Part shown: in pieces, positions 53,187-62,001 of the stretch
Numbering within the stretch: position 1 is the stretch's first letter
Layout: every line of letters begins with the position of its first letter
NCBI RefSeq assembly: GCF_002749615.1
Contig: NZ_CP024201.1
Span: 434,001 to 498,000, forward strand
Length of the DNA: 64,000 nt
DNA from: Caulobacter mirabilis
Lineage (GTDB): Bacteria > Pseudomonadota > Alphaproteobacteria > Caulobacterales > Caulobacteraceae
Direction of reading: 5' to 3'
Translations under genes and position numbers: made by a program
The notes under the pieces: model-generated
What the model saw: only the letters and a program-made list of their open reading frames with translations
Databases searched by the model: none
Told to the model about the DNA's origin: nothing

Positions 53187-55022
53187 CTACTCGTCCTTCA
53201 CCCGCCGCTTGCGGAAGCTCGGGTTCAGGACCTTCTTCCGCAGGCGGATGTTCTTCGGCGTCACCTCGACCAGCTCGTCTTCCTCGATGTAGGCGATGGC
53301 CTGTTCGAGGGTCAGGCGGCGCGGCGGGGTCAGGCGGATGGCCTCGTCCTTGCCGCTGGCGCGGACGTTGGTCAGCTGCTTGGCCTTCATCGGGTTGACG
53401 TCCAGGTCGTCCGACCGGGCGTTCTCGCCGATGATCATGCCCTCATAGGTCTTCTCGCCGGCGCCGACGAACATGGTGCCGCGCTCTTCCAGGTTCCACA
53501 GGGCGTAGGCCGCCGTCTCTCCGTCGGAGTTGGAGATCAGCACGCCCTTGCGCTGCTGGTCGATGGCGCCCTTGTAGGCCTCGTAGTGGCTGAACACGCG
53601 GTTCAGCACGCCCGAGCCGCGGGTGTCGGTCAGGAACTCGCCCTGGTAGCCGATGAGGGAGCGCGAAGGCGCCGACAGGCTGATCCGGGTCTTGCCGGCG
53701 CCCGACGGACCCATGTCGCGCAGCTCGGCCTTCCGGGCGCTGAGCTTCTCGATGACGATGCCGGTGAACTCCTCGTCGACGTCGATCATGACGTCCTCGA
53801 TCGGCTCCAGGCGCTCGCCGGTCTCCTCGTCCTTCTTGAAGACGACGCGCGGACGGCTGATCGAGACCTCGAAGCCTTCGCGGCGCATGCCTTCGATCAG
53901 CACGCCCAGCTGCAGTTCGCCGCGGCCGGCGACTTCATAGGCGTCGCGCTCGGTGGTCTCGGTCACGCGGATGGCGACGTTCGACTCGGCTTCCTTCAGC
54001 AGGCGGTCGCGGATGACCCGGCTCTGGACCTTGTCGCCTTCGCGGCCGGCCAGCGGGCTGTCGTTGACCGAGACGGTCATCGAGATGGTCGGCGGATCGA
54101 TCGGCTGGGCGGGGAGGGCGTCCATGACCTCCAGGGCGCAGAGGGTGTCGGCCACGGTGGCCTTGGACATGCCGGCGATGGCGACGATGTCGCCGGCCTC
54201 GGCGCCCTCGTCGACCGGCTGGCGCTTCAGGCCGCGGAAGGCCAGCACCTTGGTGATGCGGCCCTGTTCGATGGTCTTGCCGTCACGGTCCAGCGCCTTG
54301 ATCGGCATGCCGGGGACGGCCTTGCCGCTCTCGATGCGGCCGGTCAGCAGGCGGCCCAGGAAGGGGTCGCTTTCGATCAGCACGTTCAGGATCTGGAACG
54401 GCTTGTCCTTGTTGGCCTCGACCTTCGGCGCCGGCACATGGTCGACGATCAGGTCGAACAGGGGGCCCAGGTTGTCGTTCGGCTGGTTCAGGTCCATCGT
54501 CGCCCAGCCGTTGCGGCCCGAGGCGTAGATGTGCGGGAAGTCGAGTTGCTCGGGCGTGGCGCCGATGGCCTCGAACAGCTCGAGAGTTTCCAGGTGCACC
54601 CGGTCGGGGTCTGCGTGGGCGCGGTCGACCTTGTTGATGCAGAGGATGGGGCGCAGGCCCATCTTCAGCGCCTTGGTCAGCACGAACTTGGTCTGGGGCA
54701 TGACGCCCTCTTCTGCGTCCACCAGGATGACGCAGCCGTCCACCATGCCGAGGATGCGCTCGACCTCGCCGCCGAAGTCGGCGTGGCCGGGGGTGTCGAT
54801 GATGTTGATGCGGGTCTCGCCGGCCTTGCCGTTCCAGAGCACCGAGGTGCACTTGGCGAGGATGGTGATGCCGCGTTCCTTCTCCTGGTCGTTGGAGTCC
54901 ATGGCGCGTTCGACCGTCGCCTCATTGGCGCGGAAGACGCCGGACTGGGCGAGCAGCTGGTCCACGAGGGTGGTCTTGCCATGATCGACGTGGGCGATGA
55001 TGGCGATGTTGCGCAGGGACAT
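53187..55022 (-). CDS. typA: Translational GTPase BipA/TypA
   Basis: This 611-residue ribosome-associated GTPase has G1 AHVDHGKTT, G2 RGITI, G3 DTPGHADFGGEV and G4 NKVD. EF-G-like domains follow, and the typical BipA C-terminus has ISFKDEE-like and RKKVLNPSFRKRRVKDE segments. The length is typical. It assists ribosome assembly or translation under stress in known organisms. It is monocistronic. Confidence 0.97.
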   Translation of the reverse strand: MSLRNIAIIAHVDHGKTTLVDQLLAQSGVFRANEATVERAMDSNDQEKERGITILAKCTSVLWNGKAGETRINIIDTPGHADFGGEVERILGMVDGCVILVDAEEGVMPQTKFVLTKALKMGLRPILCINKVDRAHADPDRVHLETLELFEAIGATPEQLDFPHIYASGRNGWATMDLNQPNDNLGPLFDLIVDHVPAPKVEANKDKPFQILNVLIESDPFLGRLLTGRIESGKAVPGMPIKALDRDGKTIEQGRITKVLAFRGLKRQPVDEGAEAGDIVAIAGMSKATVADTLCALEVMDALPAQPIDPPTISMTVSVNDSPLAGREGDKVQSRVIRDRLLKEAESNVAIRVTETTERDAYEVAGRGELQLGVLIEGMRREGFEVSISRPRVVFKKDEETGERLEPIEDVMIDVDEEFTGIVIEKLSARKAELRDMGPSGAGKTRISLSAPSRSLIGYQGEFLTDTRGSGVLNRVFSHYEAYKGAIDQQRKGVLISNSDGETAAYALWNLEERGTMFVGAGEKTYEGMIIGENARSDDLDVNPMKAKQLTNVRASGKDEAIRLTPPRRLTLEQAIAYIEEDELVEVTPKNIRLRKKVLNPSFRKRRVKDE

Positions 55023-55306
55023 TGATACGACTTTGTGGGGAGGGTATAGGGCGCGCGCTTTTACGCGACTGCGAGCCGTTTATCCACCCCGGCCGCGTGA
55101 CGCGGTTTTGAGCGCCCCCAAACGGCTGTTTTTATTCACCAATGTGTGAAAACGAGCAGCCCCTGCTCGCCGATTGTGCATTGCAACATGAGCGTGGCGG
55201 GCAACGAATGACCTTGCGGAACAGGGATTCTCGCAGGGCTTTCGAGAAAATCTCTGCCGGAGGGCACATTTTCCCCTTGCCTGTTTGTGCGCCGCACACT
55301 AGAAAG

Positions 55307-55393
55307 ACCCTGTGAGGCGGCGCTGCCGCCTCTGCCCTTCCTGGGCGTTTCCTCCCTAATGAACTGCGGCGCCGTATGGCGCCGCTTTTTTTT
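55307..55393 (+). ncRNA. suhB/MmgR-type (alpha-r8) small RNA
   Basis: This roughly 85-nucleotide candidate has a 5' hairpin (GAGGCGGC, GCT, GCCGCCTC), the stem GCCC-TTCCT-GGGC, and a single-stranded TTTCCTCCCT (55348-55357). A perfect terminator completes it: GCGGCGCC (55366-55373), loop GTAT, GGCGCCGC (55378-55385) and eight T. A promoter lies upstream: TTGCCT (55277-55282) and CTAGAA (55299-55304), 16 bases apart. The conserved UUUCCUCCCU stretch recalls the alpha-r8/suhB/MmgR sRNA family, whose pyrimidine-rich loop can bind Shine-Dalgarno sequences. The family assignment is from memory of that motif. Confidence 0.78.
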
Positions 55394-55426
55394 GGCCTGA
55401 GCCCCAGCCTGGCGCTCCGGGGGGCC

Positions 55427-56341
55427 TCAGGCGGGCGCGAGGCGCGGCCAGTCGGCCGCCAGGATCCTCGCCAGCCGGCCGACATCCGCCGTCAGCTTCG
55501 CCAGGCCCGCGGTCGGCTCGAGGGTCGCCTCATCCAGATAGAGCGCGCGGTTGATCTCGATCTGCAGCGCGTGGGTCTTCTGCTGCGGCTTGCCGTAGTG
55601 CTCGGTGGTGTAGCCGCCGGCGTAGGGGGCGTTGCGCGCCACTCTATAGCCCATGCCCTCCAGCTCGCGCTCGACGAGGTCGGTCAGCTTGCGGGTGCAG
55701 GAGGCGCCGAAGCGGTCGCCCAGGACCATGTCGCAGCCCTTGCCGTGGCGGGGCGTCACCGCGGTGCGGGCGGCCGCCTCCGGCATCGAATGCCAGTCGA
55801 TCAGCACCGCCATGCCGTGCGTGGCGCGGGCCCGGGCCAGCAGGCGGTCGAGGGCGTCGTGATAGGGGCGATGGGTGCCGTCCACCCGAGCCTGGGCCTC
55901 GGCGAAGGTCAGTTTGCGGGCGTAGATCTCGCGCCCCTCGCCGGCGACGCGGGCGATCGCGCCCAGGCCGGCCGCGACCCGGGCCGTCCGCCCCCGGGCG
56001 AAGTCCGGCAGCTCATCGGAGAACATCGTGGGGTCCAGCTCCCACGGCTCGCGGTTCAGGTCCATCCAGGCCCGGCCGTAGCGGGCCAGGATCACCGCCG
56101 CGCCCAGTTCGGCGGCGGGGGTCACCATCGCGTCGACGAAGGCGTCCTCCGAACGGCGCAGGACCTCCGGCAGCACGGCCGAGGCTTCCAGCATCGCCGG
56201 CGGGTAGAGCCGGCCGGAGTGCGGCGAGGCGAAGACCAGCGGCGTGGGCGGCGGATCGGCGGCGATCACCTCGAACGCCGGCGTTTCCGCCGTCGTCGCT
56301 CCGGATTCGGGGAGGGGCTGCCAAGCGTTCATCGGGGGCAT
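55427..56341 (-). CDS. N-formylglutamate amidohydrolase
   Basis: This 304-residue hydrolase has the FGase motifs VFASPHSGRLYPPAML, DLNREPWELDP, LIDWHSMP and HALQIEINRALY (zinc-binding His and Glu). It converts N-formyl-L-glutamate to glutamate and formate. The rest of the hut pathway is not in the window. It is divergent from cpdR, an arrangement I recall from Caulobacter-like genomes. Confidence 0.9.
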   Translation of the reverse strand: MPPMNAWQPLPESGATTAETPAFEVIAADPPPTPLVFASPHSGRLYPPAMLEASAVLPEVLRRSEDAFVDAMVTPAAELGAAVILARYGRAWMDLNREPWELDPTMFSDELPDFARGRTARVAAGLGAIARVAGEGREIYARKLTFAEAQARVDGTHRPYHDALDRLLARARATHGMAVLIDWHSMPEAAARTAVTPRHGKGCDMVLGDRFGASCTRKLTDLVERELEGMGYRVARNAPYAGGYTTEHYGKPQQKTHALQIEINRALYLDEATLEPTAGLAKLTADVGRLARILAADWPRLAPA

Positions 56342-56502
56342 GATGGCGGCGACGCGGGGCGCGGGTCAAAGCCTTTCCATCCCCGATTCCGGGCGGCTTA
56401 TCCCCAGCCGACATTCGCGCGAGAGGCGCGGTTCATCGCGCCTTTACGCCTGGGCGGCTATGGTCCGCGCCCTAGATTGCGTCCGAGAGACCGAAACCGA
56501 CC

Positions 56503-56862
56503 ATGCCGCGCATCCTCCTGGCCGAAGACGATGATTCCCTGCGCAACTTCCTGGCGCGGGCTCTGGAGCGGGCCGGCTACGAAGTGACCGCCTGCGCCGA
56601 CGGCGAACAGGCGGCGGCGGTGCTCGACGAGGACTGGGACCTTCTGCTGACCGACATCGTCATGCCCGGCATGGACGGCATCGAGGTCGCGCGCCATGCG
56701 GCCGCGCGCCATCCCGGCCTGCGCATCATGTTCATCACCGGCTTCGCCGCCGTCGCCCTGACCGCGGGCGAGCGGGCGCCGGCCGGCGCCAAGGTGCTGT
56801 CCAAGCCCGTCCACCTGCGCGAGATCGTGCAGGAGGTCGAGCGAATGATGGCGGCGGCCTGA
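56503..56862 (+). CDS. cpdR: Single-domain response regulator CpdR
   Basis: This 119-residue receiver-only protein begins MPRILLAEDDDSLRNFLARAL and has phospho-acceptor Asp51 in LLLTDIVMPGMDG. MFITGFAAVAL and KVLSKPVHLREIV follow. Asp51, length and the FITGFAAVAL segment match CpdR. In Caulobacter CpdR controls ClpXP degradation of CtrA and PdeA according to its phosphorylation by the CckA-ChpT relay. It lies just upstream of tRNA-Val. Confidence 0.93.
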   Translation: MPRILLAEDDDSLRNFLARALERAGYEVTACADGEQAAAVLDEDWDLLLTDIVMPGMDGIEVARHAAARHPGLRIMFITGFAAVALTAGERAPAGAKVLSKPVHLREIVQEVERMMAAA

Positions 56863-56881
56863 AACTTCTTTCCGGGGGCTG

Positions 56882-56910
56882 TTGCAAGCGCGGAAAAGCG
56901 CCGCTATACC
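56882..56910 (+). promoter_or_regulatory. Promoter of tRNA-Val
   Basis: TTGCAA (56882-56887) and TATACC (56905-56910) are 17 bases apart and lie directly upstream of the tRNA. This is a sigma-70-type match. Confidence 0.7.
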
Positions 56911-56927
56911 CCCGGCCTCCCCGGTAA

Positions 56928-57002
56928 GGACGCGTAGCTCAGCGGGAGAGCACTACGTTGACATCGTAGGGGTCGCTGGTTCAATCCCAGCCGCGTCCAC
57001 CA
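56928..57002 (+). tRNA. tRNA-Val (anticodon GAC)
   Basis: The acceptor stem GGACGCG pairs with CGCGTCC, followed by A and an encoded CCA. The anticodon arm is CTACG-TTGACAT-CGTAG with anticodon GAC, reading GUC and GUU valine codons. The T-arm CTGGTTCAATCCCAG is canonical. It is 75 nucleotides including CCA. Confidence 0.97.
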
Positions 57003-57039
57003 TCCTTTCCCCGTCGGAACAGCACCGGAATCGCCGCCA

Positions 57040-57705
57040 TCAGGCGTCACGGCTGCGCGGGTCGAAGCCGCGCAACAGCGCGTCCAGTCCATAGTCGAAC
57101 AACAGATCGAAATCCGCCATTAGCCCGGTCTCCACCACGGCTCGAAGGCGCGGCAGATCCTGGGCGGACGCATCACCCAGACCCCGGGCGATGCGACGGT
57201 CCGTCTGAAGTCCGGTAGACGCCTTGGCTTCGTGGGCTTCCTGCGACTGCACCTGCCGGAGCACGTGGTTCACCATCGTCGCGTAGATCAGCCAGGCGTC
57301 CCGCGGCGCAAGGCCGCCGGCCTGCAGCACGCCCAACGCACGGTCGATGATCGCGTACTGGCGTCCGGCGGTCGGGCCCGCGACCACCATGTAGTCCGCC
57401 GCCCCAGGGTGGGCGAGCAGGCTCTTCCGGGCGCGATGCGCGAACTCGCGCAACCAGTCGCGCCAGTCGCCGCCGCTGTCCGGCGGCGAGAAGTCGCCGG
57501 TGATCCGATCGACCAGGGCGGCCAGCAGCTGATCACGGCCGCCGAAATGGTAGTGGATCGAGGCGTCCGAGACCCGCATCCGCGCGGCCAGGCCCCGCAC
57601 CGACAGGCTCCGAAGATCGCATTCGGCCGCGTAGTCGAGAATCAGGTCTCGGGAGATCGAGGCGGGACGCCCGCGGCGGCCGCGCGTTGCTGATTTTTCA
57701 AGCAT
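57040..57705 (-). CDS. TetR-family transcriptional regulator
   Basis: This 221-residue repressor has an N-terminal HTH (RDLILDYAAECDLRSLSVRGLAARMRVSDASIHYHFGGRDQLLAALV). It starts at the ATG at 57705 (MLEKSATRGRRGRPAS); a TTG at 57711 two codons earlier is an alternative. It is divergent from the CocE-type hydrolase gene across 69 bases. The palindrome AGCATGCT lies at its start, so it likely controls that operon. The effector is unknown. Confidence 0.9.
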   Translation of the reverse strand: MLEKSATRGRRGRPASISRDLILDYAAECDLRSLSVRGLAARMRVSDASIHYHFGGRDQLLAALVDRITGDFSPPDSGGDWRDWLREFAHRARKSLLAHPGAADYMVVAGPTAGRQYAIIDRALGVLQAGGLAPRDAWLIYATMVNHVLRQVQSQEAHEAKASTGLQTDRRIARGLGDASAQDLPRLRAVVETGLMADFDLLFDYGLDALLRGFDPRSRDA

Positions 57706-57774
57706 GCTCAAGAATAATTGACCAGGGCCCAGCCCGCAACCAACGTCCCGCCGAACTCACGGCGGAGAGGGCGG

Positions 57775-59697
57775 ATGAAGGTCTGGATGTTCCTGGGCGG
57801 GGTGGTCGTTCTGGCTATAGGCGGCGGTCTGGCCTGGGCCTGGTTCGCCCATCGCGCCGATTCCTGCGCCGCGCCGGCCTCGCGCTTCGGCGTCTATTGC
57901 CCGGCCACGCCGGCGCCGTACGACGGCTACGTCCGCACCTCGACCTACGTCGACCTGCCGGGCGGGCGCCGGCTGGCGGTGGACGTCCTGCGGCCTACCC
58001 GACGGGGGCAGGTGGAGGCCCGACCTCTGCCCGTGCTGTACGAGCACACGATCTACAACCGGGCCATGACGGTCGTCCGCGACGGGACGGTGACCGACGC
58101 CGCCATGCTCGGCCTGACACCGGCGTCGCGGACGATGCTCAAGCTCATGAGCCTGACCAGCGGCGGCGAGGTGGTGGTCGACCAGGCGCGCATGCGGCCC
58201 TGGGTCGGGCGGCTGCTGCGGCAGGGCTATGTCGTCGTCGCCGCCGACGCCTCCGGGACCGGCGCTTCGTTCGGAACGCCGCCGACGTCGTTCGAGGCGT
58301 TCGGCCACGAAGCGGCGCTGATGATCGACTGGATCACCGCCCAACCCTGGTCGGACGGGCGGGTCGGCATGTACGGCCAGTCGTTCACCGCCATGATCGC
58401 CGTCGCGGCGTCCGCTCAGGGGCGTCCGGCGCTGAAGGCGGTCTACGGCGCCTCGACCGCGCTCGACGCCTACCGGGCGGTGGGCTACCGCGGCGGGATC
58501 CGCGATACGGGCTTCAACACGCCCTATGTCCTGCTGACCAGTCAGCTGGACGGTCTGGCGACGCCTGTCACCGGCGCGGAGGGCGCTTTGGACGCGGCCC
58601 GGAAGCAGCGCCGCGGCGAGGGCTTCTCTCAACGCGTCGCCGAGTTGGGCCGGACACGCGCCTTCCTGGACGATCCGCCGACCGCCGATGGCCTGACCTG
58701 GCCCGGAATGTCGCTCTATCCCCTGCTGCCGCGGATCAAGGCGGGGCGCACGCCGATCTATCTGGAGGCCGGCTGGAACGACATCTTCACCCGCGACACC
58801 CTGCTGCTGTACGCCAACCTGCAGGGGCCGCGGCGGGTGACGGTCCGGCCCTGGCGTCACCGCCTGCTGACCAAGGCCGATGTCGACCTGGATCCTGGCG
58901 TCGAGGCCGCGCGCTGGTTCGATCGCTGGGTGCGAGGCCGGGACACCGGGGTCGACCGGGAGCCGGGGGTTCATCTGGCGCTGATGGACTTCGATGGCTT
59001 CTGCGCTTGGACGCCCCGGAGCGCATGGGAGGTCGGGGGGGCGCGGCAGGACCTGTTCCTCGCCGCAGGCGGCGAGCTCTCGACAGGCCGCGCCGCCGCG
59101 TCCGGCATCGTCCGAAAGGCCGCCGACCTTTCCGCGACGACGGGGCGCGACAGCCGTTGGAACGGCGTGATCGGCGCCGGCGTCTATCCCGATCTGGCCG
59201 CCAACGACCGGAAGGGCGTGGTCTTCACCACCGCGCCCCTGGAGATCCCTCTGGAGGTGATCGGCCATCCGACCCTGCGGATCGCCGTCAGCGCCCAGGC
59301 GCGCGACGACGCCGAGATCGTCGCGTTGTTGGAGGACGTCGCGCCCGACGGCCGGGTTCGCTACGTCTCCGAGGGCGCGCTGCGGGCGTCTCATCGCGCG
59401 CCGGCCGTCGCCCCCTACAACGCCCTGGGGCTGCCGTTCCATGACCATCGCCGAACCGCGCTGCAACCGCTGAGGTCCGGCGAGGCGGTCACGTTGAGTC
59501 TCGATCTTCAGCCGATCGCCTATCGTTTCGCCAAGGGGCACCGCGTGCGGCTCGCGCTGCAGACCGCGGACGCCGACAACCTCGCGATCACGGCGCCGCC
59601 CTATGTGCTGGGCGTTCACTGGGGCGGCGGCGACCCGGCGCGCCTCTCGCTTCCCATCGGAGCCGCGACACCGGGCGCCTGTTCAGGGCGCCGATAG
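57775..59697 (+). CDS. CocE/NonD-type alpha/beta hydrolase (X-Pro dipeptidyl-peptidase family)
   Basis: This 640-residue protein has an N-terminal membrane anchor or signal (VWMFLGGVVVLAIGGGLAWAW). An alpha/beta hydrolase domain follows with the nucleophile elbow GMYGQSFTAM. A C-terminal jelly-roll typical of PepX_C comes last (LEVIGHPTLRIAVSAQ, RLALQTADADNLAI). The ATG at 57775 follows GGCGGAGAGGGCGG. It forms an operon with a small cupin gene 9 bases later. Likely role: hydrolysis of ester or peptide substrates in the periplasm. Confidence 0.85.
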   Translation: MKVWMFLGGVVVLAIGGGLAWAWFAHRADSCAAPASRFGVYCPATPAPYDGYVRTSTYVDLPGGRRLAVDVLRPTRRGQVEARPLPVLYEHTIYNRAMTVVRDGTVTDAAMLGLTPASRTMLKLMSLTSGGEVVVDQARMRPWVGRLLRQGYVVVAADASGTGASFGTPPTSFEAFGHEAALMIDWITAQPWSDGRVGMYGQSFTAMIAVAASAQGRPALKAVYGASTALDAYRAVGYRGGIRDTGFNTPYVLLTSQLDGLATPVTGAEGALDAARKQRRGEGFSQRVAELGRTRAFLDDPPTADGLTWPGMSLYPLLPRIKAGRTPIYLEAGWNDIFTRDTLLLYANLQGPRRVTVRPWRHRLLTKADVDLDPGVEAARWFDRWVRGRDTGVDREPGVHLALMDFDGFCAWTPRSAWEVGGARQDLFLAAGGELSTGRAAASGIVRKAADLSATTGRDSRWNGVIGAGVYPDLAANDRKGVVFTTAPLEIPLEVIGHPTLRIAVSAQARDDAEIVALLEDVAPDGRVRYVSEGALRASHRAPAVAPYNALGLPFHDHRRTALQPLRSGEAVTLSLDLQPIAYRFAKGHRVRLALQTADADNLAITAPPYVLGVHWGGGDPARLSLPIGAATPGACSGRR

Positions 59698-59706
59698 GAG
59701 CCAACC

Positions 59707-60075
59707 ATGCATGACATGACCGCCATCGCCGCCGAGCTCGCCGAACTGCGGTTGGACGCGCCCACGCCGGACGCCATGATGGACTGCATGCGGGTGCTCG
59801 AGACGTTCAATCAGTGCGCGCTGGGCGTGATCCGCTTCGCGGGCGTCACGCCCTGGGAACGGCATCCGGACGACGAGTTTCTCTATGTCCTGGAAGGCGC
59901 GGTGGAGCTGACGGTTCTCGCCGACGGCCAGCGGCGATGCGAGGCCCTGGCGGCGGGCTGCGCCGGGGTGGTTCCGGCGGGGGCCTGGCACAGGCAGAGC
60001 GCGCCGGGCGGCGTGGCCCTGATCTACGTGACCTCCCGCGAAGGCACTGAGCACTCCGACGCCGAGACTCCGTGA
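59707..60075 (+). CDS. Cupin-domain protein
   Basis: This 122-residue single-domain cupin has TPWERHPDDEFLYVLEGAVELTVLADG and VVPAGAWHRQSAPGGVALIYV, both cupin motifs with His/Glu metal ligands. It is co-directional with the CocE-type gene 9 bases upstream. Ligand unknown. Confidence 0.85.
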   Translation: MHDMTAIAAELAELRLDAPTPDAMMDCMRVLETFNQCALGVIRFAGVTPWERHPDDEFLYVLEGAVELTVLADGQRRCEALAAGCAGVVPAGAWHRQSAPGGVALIYVTSREGTEHSDAETP

Positions 60076-60088
60076 CGGCGTTTCTCCG

Positions 60089-61894
60089 TCAGCCTCCAGA
60101 TCCGCGATACAACGACAGCAGCCACTGCGGCGCGGCGTTGGCGATGGTGAGCGACTGGGCGGCCAGCCGTTGTTGGACCTGCAGCGCCTGCAGTCTGGCG
60201 CCTTCCTTGGCGAGGTCGGCGTCGACCAGATTGCCGACGCCGGTCTGGACGACATCGCTCATCCGCCCCGTCTGCGCGCCTGTTCGATTGAAACCGGCCA
60301 AACGTTCGCCGAAGTAGGTCGCCGCCTGGATCGCCAGCTTTCCGGCGACATCGATCGTCGCCAGGATCGTCTCCGGCGTATCCCAGTTCAGCGCGTCGAG
60401 CCGGAGTCCCGCCGCGGTGAGGTCGCGTGACGATGCCCGCAGGTGCGAGTCGCCGCGCGGGTTCGCCAGGAAGTCGTAGTGGATGAGTCCGAAGCCCGGC
60501 TCCTGCCTGCCGCTGGTTCCGGCCGCGGTCGCCGGCAGGGGGGCGTTGGCCGCATTCAGCGAGAGGGAGCTGACCACCCAGGCGCTCTCCGGCGTTCCGC
60601 CGCCTTCGTTGAAGCGGAACGACAGGGGCCCGCCGGCCGGATCGTAGTCGAAGCTGATCGTCTGACGGCCCGAGACCGCCGCCGCCGGACCCACCGCCCC
60701 TCCGCCGGCGGCATAGGCCTGGCCGGACGCGGCCACTCGCACGCCGCCCTGCCATATCTCGACCCGGTCGGCGTCGCCGAAGGCGTCGAAGGTCATGTCC
60801 ATGCGCCCGGCCTGGCCGCCGGCGTCCAGGGTATAGGTCGAGCTGGAGCCCTGGGGCCGCACCCCGAGCGCCCGGCCGACCTGTTCCGGGTCCGCCGACG
60901 GCAGGGGCGGGTCGAACTCGGCGGAGGTCCCGATGACCGTCGACACCGTGGTCTGGCGCGCCGGCGGCGGATCGGCCGGATCCTGCAGCACGGCGCCGCT
61001 GAGCTTCCAGGCCGTGCCGGAAACCGAGACGTTCTCGTTGAAGCGGAACTCGATCGTCTGCCCGTCGGCGGGGTCGTAGTCGAACGACAGCAGGTGCTGG
61101 TTCGAAACCGCGGCGCCTGGGCCGACCGCGCCGCCGCCGGGCGCGTAGGCCTGGCCGGTGGCCGCCACCCTGGTCCCGTTCTGCCAGATCTCGACGATGT
61201 CCGGAGCGCCGTAGGCGTCCAGCAGCAGGCTGATCCGGCCGCCCGTCGGGCCCGCGTCAACCGCGATGGTCTGGGAGTTGGTTCCGCTGGCGGCGGCGAC
61301 CGCGGCGGCGAACGACGGCGGGGTCAGCGGCGAGGTCGGCAGACTGTAGCCTTCGCTCGTGGAGGTCGCGTGGGTGGAGCCCTCGGGCAGGGCGCTCATG
61401 CGATCGTTGAACACTCGCAGCGGCTGTTTGAGCGTGGTGAGATAGGTGGTCTCGGTCCGGGTGTTGATCGTCGCCCGGCCGGTCAGCAGGTTCACGCCGT
61501 CGAAGTCGGTTCCCTTGGCGATCTGGTCGATCTGGCGGGTGATCGCCTCCATCTCGCTCCGGATCGCGGCCTTGGCGACTGTGTCCAGCGTGGCGTCGTT
61601 GTAGGCGACCGCGCGTTCCTTCAATCCGACGAGAAGGTCGCTGATGCGTTCGGCGCCGGCGTAGGCGACGTCGAGGATCGACTGCCCCCGGGCCAGCCCC
61701 TGGCCGACGACCTGCCAGCCGGAGACTTCCGCGCGCATGCCCTGGGCGATAGAGAAGGTCGCGCCGTCGTCCTTCGGGCCGGCGATCCGTAGTCCTGTGG
61801 CGATGCGGGTCTCGCTCGCGCGGAGCTGGTCGGCCGCGGCGTTGAGCGCCCGCAGCGCCTGAAGCGCGGCTCTGTTGGTGTTTATCGACGACAA
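60089..61894 (-). CDS. Long flagellin with two insert repeats, TTG start
   Basis: This is a 601-residue flagellin. The N-terminal D0/D1 region begins SSINTNRAALQALRAL and has FSIAQGMRAEVSGWQVV. The C-terminal part ends QQRLAAQSLTIANAAPQWLLSLYRG. Two similar inserts (about residues 209-304 and 353-450) each contain VEIWQ-G-RVAA-GQAYA, GGGAVGP and SFDYDPA. The start is placed at TTG 61894. The canonical Met of MALSSINTN is an alanine codon (GCC) here, so TTG is the nearest start in frame. It is at least twice the length of typical Caulobacter flagellins. It may be a minor or modified filament protein, or a non-flagellar secreted protein. Confidence 0.75.
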   Translation of the reverse strand: MSSINTNRAALQALRALNAAADQLRASETRIATGLRIAGPKDDGATFSIAQGMRAEVSGWQVVGQGLARGQSILDVAYAGAERISDLLVGLKERAVAYNDATLDTVAKAAIRSEMEAITRQIDQIAKGTDFDGVNLLTGRATINTRTETTYLTTLKQPLRVFNDRMSALPEGSTHATSTSEGYSLPTSPLTPPSFAAAVAAASGTNSQTIAVDAGPTGGRISLLLDAYGAPDIVEIWQNGTRVAATGQAYAPGGGAVGPGAAVSNQHLLSFDYDPADGQTIEFRFNENVSVSGTAWKLSGAVLQDPADPPPARQTTVSTVIGTSAEFDPPLPSADPEQVGRALGVRPQGSSSTYTLDAGGQAGRMDMTFDAFGDADRVEIWQGGVRVAASGQAYAAGGGAVGPAAAVSGRQTISFDYDPAGGPLSFRFNEGGGTPESAWVVSSLSLNAANAPLPATAAGTSGRQEPGFGLIHYDFLANPRGDSHLRASSRDLTAAGLRLDALNWDTPETILATIDVAGKLAIQAATYFGERLAGFNRTGAQTGRMSDVVQTGVGNLVDADLAKEGARLQALQVQQRLAAQSLTIANAAPQWLLSLYRGSGG

Positions 61895-62001
61895 GGCGGC
61901 GCCCGAAATCCTGGACTGTCCTCGTCTAGGAATCCGGGGGCGGGCGGAACAATACGGCGTTTGCCTGATATGCGACCTCTGCCGGTCGGCGCGGTCGGCG
62001 G

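Noticed and set aside
55376..56587. A 403-codon plus-strand frame starting in the sRNA terminator
   Set aside because: It begins in the terminator loop and is antisense to the N-formylglutamate amidohydrolase gene.
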